Both the position numbers and the translations under genes were made by a program. This document shows, in pieces, positions 33,935-44,100 of a DNA stretch of 64,000 nucleotides (its first letter is position 1; every line of letters starts with the position of its first letter). The notes under the pieces were generated by a model. It was not told where the DNA came from and made no database searches. It saw only the letters and a list, made by a program, of their open reading frames with translations. The stretch is from RHLJ01 sp048058975 (GTDB lineage: Bacteria; Bacteroidota; Rhodothermia; Balneolales; Balneolaceae): NCBI GenBank assembly GCA_048058975.1, contig JBLLNP010000012.1, positions 15,175 to 79,174 on the forward strand, given 5' to 3'.

Positions 33935-36900
33935 GTGAATAAATTTTTCCCACATATCATTCTTTTGATACTTGCCACATTCGGCGGGGTGGGAAGAGTT
34001 TACGCACAGGATACACCCCCTCCTGGTGAGCAAATTATAAATCAGGTTTCGGGTACCTATATAGAAAACGGTGGTTTGGCAGTAGATATATTCTCAAACG
34101 AGGTAAAGGTAGTTGTTGAAGGAGTTACAGAATTTAATTTCTGGCCTAATAACTCAATCACTGAATTCAGAGGAAGAAGTGTTCAATTCAGCCATTTTTT
34201 ACGAAATACTGGCAATGCTACTACTACTATCGATATCAAAGGATATAACACAACTGGTGATGACTTTGATATGCAGGACCTTACATGGACAAGCTCTGGC
34301 TTAACAAAGAGTAATGCTGCAATTGCTAATACTGATACCATTAAAACATCGGTTGTACTCGAGCCAAATCAGGAATTTGAAGTTACCTACATTGGCTGGA
34401 TAAGTGATCTGGAAGAGAGAAAAAGATTGTCCTCCATTATGGTATTTGAAGCAACTGCAAGAGAAACCGGTTTTACAGCCATTAATGCGGATACGATTAG
34501 TATTCAACTTGGCGCAATTGTAGATATTGAAAAACAACAAATCGGTGTAACCGAAGACCTAAAACAAGGCGATAGTTTCACTTACAGTATCCAGGGAGAA
34601 AACACTGGAGATCTCACTGCACTTCCACGTCAGATTACCGTTGACGGAAACCCCGCAGAAAAAGTAATCCTTACTGATTCCATTCCAGTTAACCTTACAT
34701 TTGTAGCCTTCAATCAATTAGATAAAGGAACACCGTATTATCACGTAAATGATGGTGGTGTACTCGAGTTTTCAACAACTCCTCCTGAAGATTTATCCCT
34801 GGTTGACATTATTGGTGTCGGATTCGACTCACTGAATATAGGTGAAACTTTTGATGCCTCATTTGATGTGCGGGTAAATGATAATGCTACCGGAAAAATC
34901 GATAACATAGCCGAGGTTTCTTATGTGGATCCAGAAGGAGCGGTTACAACAGCAGCAGCTTCAAATTTAGTTACTACTACATTACCTGATGTGGCAGCTG
35001 CAATCGACTACTTCACCAGCGAAGATTTTGAAGAAGAAACAGGAACATCTACTATCGGAGAACCCCTTCATATTCAGGCATCTGCTTCAGCCTGTAATGA
35101 GCAGAGAAACAGAATTGAAGAAGTACTTATTGAAATCACTTCTACACTTACCGGAGATATGGAAACATTTACCGGAGTCGAAACGGGGCCAAATACAGGT
35201 GTTTTCAGAATTCAGGAGCAGGTGCCTACAAGAAATGGGTTTGAATTCCCGGTAGTTGTTGACAATAAAATACTCGAAACAGCAGAAGATGATATCATTG
35301 TTGCCCAGTTGGAATGTAATGGATTGATTGGTGGAGGTGGAACTTCCACATCAGTTGAGGCAGAAGTATTGGTTGATCCATTCGGGATTGTATTTGATAG
35401 TGAAACCAATCAAGTAATAGCAGGAGCGGAAGTTCGTATTTTTGACGTAACTGGTGCCAACAATGGAGGTAATCCAGGAGGACTTGCCATCGTTTACACC
35501 GCTAACGGAAGAGAAGAAACGAATAATATTTCTACCAGTGGAAGTGCAGGGAAGTACAAATTCCCATTCCTTCGTCCGGGTACATATAGGCTGGAAGTAA
35601 TTCCTCCAAGAGGATACACATTTAGTTCTGTTGTTCCGGTAGATTCACTTCCTGAAGAAAGGGTGGTAGATAGTCAGGCATCCTATGGGTTAGATTTTGA
35701 TATTACCGGACAAGCTACCGGACTGGATTTTGATATTCCATTAGATCCACAAGCTCTTGGCGTACTTTTAGCAGAGAAAACAGTCGATCGTTCGGTAGCG
35801 GAAATTGGGGATTTTGTAAACTACACCATCACACTAAAAAGTCAGGCCGTTAATACAGTAGAAAATCTTACTGTATTTGACAGACTTCCATTTGGATTTG
35901 AATATCAGCCCGGTTCAGCAAAACTGGACGGAGTTGCTATTGAAGATTCTGCCTCTGGAATTGGCCCAGACCTTGAATTTGAGATTGGAGATATAGATCC
36001 GGGGCAAACATTAGTACTTACCTACCGCGTATATCTAGGACCTGGTTCAGAGAGAAGCGATGGAATCAATGTGGCGTTTATCCAGAGTGACGAACTCGTG
36101 GTAAAAACCAGTAACGAAGCCAAAGTTAAAATCGAAGTTCGTGGAGGGGTATTTAACGATGAAGCTCTGATTATTGGTAAGGTATTCCTCGATTGTGATG
36201 AGAACAACATGCAGAACGGAGCCGAATTAGGAATTCCGGGTGTTCGCTTGTACCTGGAGAATGGTAATTATGTTATCACTGATAGTAATGGAATGTATTC
36301 GTTCTATGCAATCAAACCGAACAAGCATGTACTTAAGCTGGATAATTACTCGCTTCCGGCAGGCACTAAAATGAAAGTATTGGATAACCGTCATGCTTTC
36401 GATCCTTCCAGCCGTTTTGTAGATGTGAAAAAAGGTGAAATGCACCGTGCCGATTTTGCAGTTTGTGAATGTAATCCAGGCATTATCAACGAAATTAAAG
36501 AAAGAGCAGATCTGATTAATGGTGTAGTGAAAGACAATCTTTCCTCTTCACTAAAACAAAGTTTCTCTTTAAATGACAGGATTGGCGGATCTGGGAACTC
36601 AAGTATTGCAAGTGGAACAGTAGGGAATGTGAAGGCTCCGGTTATTGCACCTTCTTCTCCTGGCAAAGTTATTGAGGAAGCAGCAACTACTGAGATAGTG
36701 GAAGATAGTATCCAAAGTTTGTCTATAGAAGAAATGATACTGGATACTGATGCAGAACTCGCCTTCCTGAATATAGCCGATGGTGATACCATAAGAAGTG
36801 AAAAAGTTACGATTTGGGCGAAAGGGAAGCAGGGAGCCTTATTCGATCTTTTTGTAAACGGCGAAGTAATCGGAGCACACCGAATTGGTCAACGTTCAGT

Positions 36901-39900
36901 TCTGGCCTCAAAAGGCATTCAGGTTTGGGAATATGTAAGTATTGATCTGGAACCAGGTAGAAATGAGATTGAGCTAGTAGAAGGAGATCCATTTGGTAAT
37001 GTAAGAGCTTCAGAAAAGGTTACAATTATAACTCCGGGCGAATTGAATCAGGTTGTTGTAACTGTTCCTCGAAATAATGTAGCGGCTGATGGTACTTCAA
37101 CGGCATTGGTTTCAGTTAAATTGGTTGATAAAGATGGTATACTTATCGGTTCCAGAATGCCGGTAACTCTGGATGTTTCCATGGGAGTATGGAAAGTTGC
37201 AGATATGGATGCTCAGCAGCCCGGAACCCAGGTATTTATTGAAGGAGGACAGGCTACTTTCGAGCTTCAGTCAACAATAGAGCCGGTGACTTCTAAAGTA
37301 CGAGCTTCGGTTGGTGTAGTTCAGGGAGAAGCAAAAGTCGAATTCCTTCCAGATTTACGTCCACTTATCGCAGCAGGTATTATTGAAGGAACCATCCGTC
37401 TGAGAGAGCCACTCAATATTAATAGTGATGTAGATAATGATGGTTTTGAAAGAGAGTTGAAGCAACTTTCTTATGATATGAATGCTTTCACTGCAGATGG
37501 TCGCTTTGCCTTCTTCCTTAAAGGTAAGGTCTCTGGAAAAACATTATTAACCGCCGGATTCGATTCCGAGAAAGAAAAAGAAGAACGGTTATTCCGTGAT
37601 ATTCGTCCTGAAGAATTCTACCCGGTTTATGGGGAATCATCTATAAAAGGATTTGATGCACAGTCTTCAGGTAGACTATATCTTCGTTTAGATCGTGGTA
37701 AAACTTATGCCTTATATGGTGATTTTATCACTCAGGAAAACCATCAGGATATCCAGTTAAGCGGATACAGTCGTTCACAGAATGGATTAAAAACCTACAT
37801 TGAACAAGGAAGAGCTTCGCTGGAAGCATTTGGAGTAAGTTCAGTTTCGGCACGAAGAATAAGAGAATTAAGAGCACAAGGAATTTCAAGATATGAGCTA
37901 CCCGATCGAGATCTGATAGACAACAGTGAGATTATTGAATTAATAACCTATGACCGGGAACAAACCGAAGTTATTTTGAGCATCGAACGCCTGGCGCGAT
38001 TCAGTGACTATGTAATAGATCCTTTCTCTGGAGTAATCACATTCAAAAACCCGGTATTCGGTTTAGACAGTGACTTTAATCCGGTGTTTATTCGCGCAAC
38101 TTATGAAGTAGAAAATGATTCTGAGCGCTATTTAATTGGTGGCGTTCGTGGAGAGGTAGAAGTTGTTGATGGTTTGACAGTAGGTGCGGGAGTTGTGCAG
38201 GATAACAATCCAACTGGTGAGTTCACGATTGCAAGTACAAACTTGAATTTCGAGCTTGGTGAGTCTACCAAGATTATCGCGGAAGCCGCCCATACTATCG
38301 ATGAAGTTGAAGGAACCGGAAATGCGGGAAGAGTAGAAGTACGGCATAAAGGAAAAGGCTATGAATTAAATGGTCAGGTTGGAAGATCAGATGAGAACTT
38401 TAGTAACCCGGGGGCTAGTTTAGGACAGTCCAGAACAGAGGCACAGGCAAGAGGACGACTCAATCTTACTTCAAAAACCAATCTGAATGCTGAGTTCAGG
38501 CTTTCTCGTAATGATACTACCGGAGACCAGACCTTGGGTACATTGGTAGGATTAAAGCATTCATTCCAATCCGGAATTAATGCCGAATTAGGGGTTCGTT
38601 ATTCCGAGCAAACCAACAGTACTTCAGAAGATATTACCAATACCAATCTGAGAAGTAAGGTTACCACAAAGCTTCCATTTGTTAAAGGAGCTACTGCTTT
38701 TGGTGAATATGAGCAGGATCTTAATGCAGCTGATCGAAAGACTGTTGCTGTTGGGGGAGACTATAAAATCCAGAATATTGCCAGAGCGTATGCTAAACAT
38801 GAATTTATCTCCAGTGCTGGTGGTAGATATACGCTTCAAAGTAATGCTCAGCGTAATAATACGGTGTTCGGTATTGATGCTAATTACATGAAGAACGGCA
38901 AGGTGTTCAGTGAATACCGAATGAATGATGCTTTGGACGGAAGAACAGGACAGGCTTCGCTGGGACTAAGAAACAGCTTCAGCCTGAGGGAAGGATTAGC
39001 TCTGAATGCCGGTTTCGAACGTATCTTTACAGTACAGGGACCGAGTACCAATGATGGAACAGCAATTTCAAGTTCTATTGAATATACAGGAAATGAGAAC
39101 TGGAAAGGTTCAGCCAGGGTTGAAGCTCGATTCGGCGCGAATGCAAATACTTATTTAAACAGTCTTGGCTATGGATTAAAGATTAATACTGACTGGACAT
39201 TCCTTGCCAGAAACATAATGGCTGTTAACACAAGCGATGGAATATCCGGCATTAGAAAACTTCAGGAACGTCTTCAGATCGGTGCGGCCTACAGAAGCAC
39301 AACTACCAACAGGTTTGATGCTCTTTTCCGTTATGAATTCAAGTATGAAAAAGATCAAAATGTAGCTCCTGATTTCTTCAGAACAGCACATGTGGTTTCC
39401 AGCCATGCAAATTATCATCCTACTTCTGATTTAGTGCTATCAGGGCGTGTTGCGGCGAAATACTCGTTAGAAAGTGATGATCAACTTCGTTCGGAATCTT
39501 TCCTCGAACTTGTATCGGGTAGAGCAATCTATGATATCAACGATAGATGGGATGCAGGTATTAATGCGAGTATTCTTGCCAACAGCGATTTCACAACCAA
39601 AGACTATGGTTTAGGGGTTGAAGTTGGATATTTAGTAGCAACAAACCTTCGTTTGGCAACCGGCTTCAACTTCTTTGGATATGAAGATGAAGATTTAGCT
39701 GCAAATAATTACACGCAGGCAGGTACTTACCTCGGCTTCAGCTATAAGTTTGATGAGCAGGTATTCAAGAGTCTTGCACCTCAGCGTAGCAAAAACTTCA
39801 TCGACGAAAACATGTACCTCACTTGTGTGCCTTGCGAAAAACCAATGGATATCAAAACCATGCCGGTTGATATGCCTGAGTACTCACTTGAGCCAGTTAC

Positions 39901-41110
39901 TCTTGCAGCAGGAGATTTCGAATACGAACCACTTACTACCTATGTATTACTTCCTCGTCAAATCCACTTTGATAACGATAAGTCTTACATAAATCCTTCT
40001 ACTGCTCAGATGTTAGATAAAGTTGCCAAATTCCTGATGAACGAAGATGACTACACAATCAATCTTTCCGGGTTTACCGATACAAAATCTTCTGTGGAAT
40101 ACAACCAGGCATTGTCTGACAGACGTTCAATGGCTGCACGTGCTTACTTAGTGGCAGCAGGTGTGGAAGATAGAAAACTGATTATAGATGGATATGGAGA
40201 GCTGCAATCGAAAGGAGAGAACATTGTAGAGATGGCGCTGGAGCGTAAAGTTCAGCTCGATCTTAATGAACTAAACAGCAAGGTTACCTTTGTTGATCAG
40301 GTTGAAGATTTACAGATTCAGCAAAAAGCAGCAAGAATCGGAGCTTGGGATTACATCTTCAAATCAGAGCACAATGCAGTGCCAACGAACATGAATCTTG
40401 CTTCAGGTACTACAAGCCTGAGTTACCTGAATAAATATATTCTACAGAGAATTGCTATGACGATGAAGCAATATCCGTCTGTTGTAGTAACTATTGGCCT
40501 TCCAAACGATGCTCGTTTTAATACGCTTCAAAGTGTAATTCTGGATGAATTAAGTAATCACGGAGCAGACATCATGCGCTTCATGTTTACTCGTGGTGCT
40601 TCAGGAGATGCTACTACAGTTAGATTCGATTACAGAAACGCGGAAAATCTGACTTTCATCGATCAGCGTGATGATGTGAAGTTTGCCAATAACAAGGAAG
40701 TACCAGCGCTGCTCGAAAGTTTACTCGAAGTATTAAACTCACGTGAAGATTATGCTTTAATTAACGATCTATCTCAAAGTTATGTAGTACCAGATCGTGT
40801 AAACTTTACTCCCGGAAAGGCACAACTTGATAATGAAACTCAGGCTGTTCTCTCAAGAATTGGTTCATACCTGAGAAACAATCCATCAGTTTATCTGGAA
40901 CTGATTGGAGACGGAAGTGCCATCGAAGCACGCAGAATGAAAGCTATGCTTGATTACCTGGTTGATTGGGGCATTCAACCAAACCGAATCACTACAAGCA
41001 GAAGCACTATTAATACTGAAGGAAAATCAATCCGCATCGAATACAGAAACGCGGACTCCATCAACTTGAGAAACATTGAGTTTCTGAACAGAGAAAGGGG
41101 GCAAAACTGA
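33935..41110 (+). CDS. Giant outer-membrane DUF11/SdrD protein with predicted beta-barrel and OmpA-like domains
   Basis: 2391 residues, GTG start, signal peptide ending VYAQ. Approximate order: immunoglobulin-like/DUF11 region (30-350); a Cys-containing domain with GPNTGVFRI (380-480); carboxypeptidase-regulatory/SdrD-like folds (485-575 and 748-810, VFLDCDENNMQNGAELGIPGV region); DUF11 (615-730, GDFVNYTITLKSQAV); a Big_1/invasin-like domain (1040-1135, NNVAADGTSTALVSVKLVDKDG); about 700 residues of alternating strands rich in Arg/Tyr/Asn (1290-1990), which I read as a large beta-barrel; an OmpA-like domain (2007-2112, FDNDKSYINPST and LSDRRSMAARAYL); and a weaker second OmpA-like domain (2285-2375). 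The OmpA domains should bind peptidoglycan. Its TGA overlaps the next ATG. Confidence 0.82.
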   Translation: MNKFFPHIILLILATFGGVGRVYAQDTPPPGEQIINQVSGTYIENGGLAVDIFSNEVKVVVEGVTEFNFWPNNSITEFRGRSVQFSHFLRNTGNATTTIDIKGYNTTGDDFDMQDLTWTSSGLTKSNAAIANTDTIKTSVVLEPNQEFEVTYIGWISDLEERKRLSSIMVFEATARETGFTAINADTISIQLGAIVDIEKQQIGVTEDLKQGDSFTYSIQGENTGDLTALPRQITVDGNPAEKVILTDSIPVNLTFVAFNQLDKGTPYYHVNDGGVLEFSTTPPEDLSLVDIIGVGFDSLNIGETFDASFDVRVNDNATGKIDNIAEVSYVDPEGAVTTAAASNLVTTTLPDVAAAIDYFTSEDFEEETGTSTIGEPLHIQASASACNEQRNRIEEVLIEITSTLTGDMETFTGVETGPNTGVFRIQEQVPTRNGFEFPVVVDNKILETAEDDIIVAQLECNGLIGGGGTSTSVEAEVLVDPFGIVFDSETNQVIAGAEVRIFDVTGANNGGNPGGLAIVYTANGREETNNISTSGSAGKYKFPFLRPGTYRLEVIPPRGYTFSSVVPVDSLPEERVVDSQASYGLDFDITGQATGLDFDIPLDPQALGVLLAEKTVDRSVAEIGDFVNYTITLKSQAVNTVENLTVFDRLPFGFEYQPGSAKLDGVAIEDSASGIGPDLEFEIGDIDPGQTLVLTYRVYLGPGSERSDGINVAFIQSDELVVKTSNEAKVKIEVRGGVFNDEALIIGKVFLDCDENNMQNGAELGIPGVRLYLENGNYVITDSNGMYSFYAIKPNKHVLKLDNYSLPAGTKMKVLDNRHAFDPSSRFVDVKKGEMHRADFAVCECNPGIINEIKERADLINGVVKDNLSSSLKQSFSLNDRIGGSGNSSIASGTVGNVKAPVIAPSSPGKVIEEAATTEIVEDSIQSLSIEEMILDTDAELAFLNIADGDTIRSEKVTIWAKGKQGALFDLFVNGEVIGAHRIGQRSVLASKGIQVWEYVSIDLEPGRNEIELVEGDPFGNVRASEKVTIITPGELNQVVVTVPRNNVAADGTSTALVSVKLVDKDGILIGSRMPVTLDVSMGVWKVADMDAQQPGTQVFIEGGQATFELQSTIEPVTSKVRASVGVVQGEAKVEFLPDLRPLIAAGIIEGTIRLREPLNINSDVDNDGFERELKQLSYDMNAFTADGRFAFFLKGKVSGKTLLTAGFDSEKEKEERLFRDIRPEEFYPVYGESSIKGFDAQSSGRLYLRLDRGKTYALYGDFITQENHQDIQLSGYSRSQNGLKTYIEQGRASLEAFGVSSVSARRIRELRAQGISRYELPDRDLIDNSEIIELITYDREQTEVILSIERLARFSDYVIDPFSGVITFKNPVFGLDSDFNPVFIRATYEVENDSERYLIGGVRGEVEVVDGLTVGAGVVQDNNPTGEFTIASTNLNFELGESTKIIAEAAHTIDEVEGTGNAGRVEVRHKGKGYELNGQVGRSDENFSNPGASLGQSRTEAQARGRLNLTSKTNLNAEFRLSRNDTTGDQTLGTLVGLKHSFQSGINAELGVRYSEQTNSTSEDITNTNLRSKVTTKLPFVKGATAFGEYEQDLNAADRKTVAVGGDYKIQNIARAYAKHEFISSAGGRYTLQSNAQRNNTVFGIDANYMKNGKVFSEYRMNDALDGRTGQASLGLRNSFSLREGLALNAGFERIFTVQGPSTNDGTAISSSIEYTGNENWKGSARVEARFGANANTYLNSLGYGLKINTDWTFLARNIMAVNTSDGISGIRKLQERLQIGAAYRSTTTNRFDALFRYEFKYEKDQNVAPDFFRTAHVVSSHANYHPTSDLVLSGRVAAKYSLESDDQLRSESFLELVSGRAIYDINDRWDAGINASILANSDFTTKDYGLGVEVGYLVATNLRLATGFNFFGYEDEDLAANNYTQAGTYLGFSYKFDEQVFKSLAPQRSKNFIDENMYLTCVPCEKPMDIKTMPVDMPEYSLEPVTLAAGDFEYEPLTTYVLLPRQIHFDNDKSYINPSTAQMLDKVAKFLMNEDDYTINLSGFTDTKSSVEYNQALSDRRSMAARAYLVAAGVEDRKLIIDGYGELQSKGENIVEMALERKVQLDLNELNSKVTFVDQVEDLQIQQKAARIGAWDYIFKSEHNAVPTNMNLASGTTSLSYLNKYILQRIAMTMKQYPSVVVTIGLPNDARFNTLQSVILDELSNHGADIMRFMFTRGASGDATTVRFDYRNAENLTFIDQRDDVKFANNKEVPALLESLLEVLNSREDYALINDLSQSYVVPDRVNFTPGKAQLDNETQAVLSRIGSYLRNNPSVYLELIGDGSAIEARRMKAMLDYLVDWGIQPNRITTSRSTINTEGKSIRIEYRNADSINLRNIEFLNRERGQN

Positions 41111-44100
41111 TGGGAAAGGGTAAAAGAAAATTACTGGGTAACACAATGAACATGGCAACAATCATGAAAAAGCTTGTCTTCCTGTTTATGATTTCTCTTA
41201 TGATGGGAAAAGCAGAGAATGTTTTGGGGCAAGTCGTAGTAAATGAAACCACCTTAATCTCCGGGACTTATACCGTTCCTGAAGATGGCCAGGTAACGAT
41301 TACCATTGTAGGAGCTGATGGTGGTGATGGAACCACTACCGCAGGGGGGCAAGGAGCTACCGCTATCGCGACTTTTAATGTAAACGCTGGCGATGTAATT
41401 AGGTATGTAGTAGGTGAATCTGGTGTGAGCAGTAGTACGGGATCAAGTGCCGGTGGTGGAGGCAGTACCGGAGTATATATTAATAGTACATTGGTGATGG
41501 TGGCCGGGGCCGGAGCCGGAGGTGATAATTCAACCGGGGCAATTGGTTTGGGTGGAAATACAGGAACGGATGGTGATGCAGGAACAGGAACAGGTCCGGG
41601 TGCAGGTGGTACCGGTGGGAATGGCGGAGGAACTACTACAAATACAGCAGCTGCAGGAGGTGGCGGAGGTATTTTAACAGCCGGCGGTTCCAGCGATGCC
41701 GGTGGCGGAGCTGCTGCTGATGCTACGATTACCAACCTTAGTGTTCTTTTAGATATCGCAAGTGGAGGAACAGGCAATGGTACAGGAACGGCTGGTGGAG
41801 GTGGTTTTACCGGCGGTGGTGGAGCTGATGCTAACTATTCCGGTGGGGGTGGTGGTTATTCTGGTGGTGGTGGTGCAGGTGCGAATGGGTCTGCCGGAGG
41901 TGGTGGTTCCTATATCGACGCTTCTGCGATCTCTCCTGTTCTTACTGCTGGAGGAGATGGAACCGGAACTGAATCAGACGGCTCTATCTCAATCACTTAT
42001 TTTGACCAAACGGCACCAACTGCTCCACAAAATGTGGCAGCAACAGAGATTTCAAATACACAGATTAACATCACATTTGATGATGTGGATGAAAGTGGAA
42101 GTGGAGTAGCAAGTTATTCTGTAAAACGATCTACTGTTCAGGGTGGGCCTTACACTCAAATTGGAACAGTAACAGACAATGAAAGTGCCAGTTATACCTA
42201 TTCTGATAACACTGTATCAGAGGGGAATACCTATTACTATGTAGTAACTGCGATTGATGGCAATTCCAACGAAAGTGCCAACTCTGCGGAAGTATCCGAA
42301 ACCATACTTTCAGTAATCCCAACCCCGCCAAGTAATGTAGTTGCAACTGCTATTGCTGGTGGAAATATTGAAATAACTTTTGAGGACGTAAACTCTCCGG
42401 TAGGGATAGACGGCTACACCATCAAAAGATCAACTGCAGAAGGCGGACCTTATACACAGGTTGGTACGGTAACAGATAACGAAAGTGCTACTTATACTTT
42501 TACCGATAACACTGTCTCAAATGGAACCACATACTATTATGTAATTTCATCCACAGATGATAATTCCGTAGAAAGTGTGGACTCGGATGAGGTTTCTGCT
42601 ACATCAGACAACGTAAACCCTGTTCTTCAGGCTGCTTCTGTTAATGGAGAGTATCTAACGTTGGATTATAATGAAGCAATGGATTTAGGTTCTGTTCCGG
42701 CTTCTGGAGATTTTGTTGTTCGGGTAAATGGAATTCCCAGAACGGTAACTAACGTAGCTATTAATGGCCCAAGGATTATCCTTACCCTCGATCCTGAAGT
42801 TTTAAGTGCAGATAATGTTGAGATTGACTACTCCTATGGCACAAACCGAATTCAGGATGCAGCCGGGAATGACGCTCCTGTATTTACAAACCAAAGTGTT
42901 ACTAATTACACCTATAACCCGACCAGCTATGGCCCATCGCCATGTCCGATTGTAAATGGTCAGGATGCAGCCTGGGCATGTTTCTCAGGTACTTATGGCG
43001 GTACTTCGATGACGGCAGCTGTTGGCGGACTTGAGATCGCTACCGTTTCTGCAGTAGGTACAAACACTACATTTGCACCAAACGCACTACAGCAATGGGC
43101 GAGTGGTGCTTTCTCCGGCGATCAGTTTAATGGACCACAGGTAAACCCGAACGGTGCAAGTGGAGATGCGACTTCCTTAGATATCAATATTCCATCGTTT
43201 ATTCCATCCGATGCACTCATTCTTTCATTAAATAGGTTACGCCCTAATGCAGGTAGTACTTCCTATACCCTCGAAGCTTTTGATGGTACGAATACTAAAG
43301 TAACCGTAAACGATTGGATTACAGGACAGGGAACAGATGGTGGAGTATGTTCTAACAGCGTAATTCTGAATTATACCAACGGTAATACAACGATTGAGTT
43401 TCAGCCATCAGTTTCGGGGAATCCTTCCTGTGCATCTTCTTCAACACCGGTTTGGTTCAGAATTACAGATTCCAATGTAGAGCGAATTGAAATCAGAAAA
43501 GTAGCTTCACAGGCAGATAACATTCACATTGGTATGGCTGTTGTCGCTGATTTTGGTGATGCTCCTTCTACATTTGGAACAAACTACAGTGGTTCAGGTA
43601 ATCCTCCGGCGTTTCACTTGCTAAATAATGGAAGTCCAAACACGGTATATCTAGGAGCCGGAGTGGATGGAGATGGAAACGGGGCTTCTGGTTCTGCATC
43701 AAATGGTGACGACACAGAATCTTCAGGCATAGGAAATGGAGATGATGAAGATGGTATTTCTCAACTAACCGACTTTAATACCGCACAGACCAGCTACAAA
43801 ACCACTTTAGTTTGTACGGATGGTGGCAATGTAGGGGGTTGGATTGACTTCGATCTTTCCAATACATTTGATCCGAATGAATTCACATCAGCGGTTTGTG
43901 CTTCTGGTAGCGCATCTCTCACCTGGACAGGGTTAAGCGGATTGGTCACGGGAACAACGTATGCGAGGTTCAGAATTGCCAGTTCACTAAGTGAAGTAAT
44001 TAATCCAACGGGATATGCTTTGGATGGAGAAGTAGAAGACTATCAGGTAACTATTATCGATCCACCTACACCCGATCTTGAAATTACAAAAACCGTTGAT

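Noticed and set aside
41268..41777. Minus-strand open frame of 169 codons, Pro/Val/Ala-rich
   Set aside because: It is the complement of the glycine-rich region of the 3064-residue protein; the proline pattern mirrors GGN/GGT codons and there is no ribosome site.
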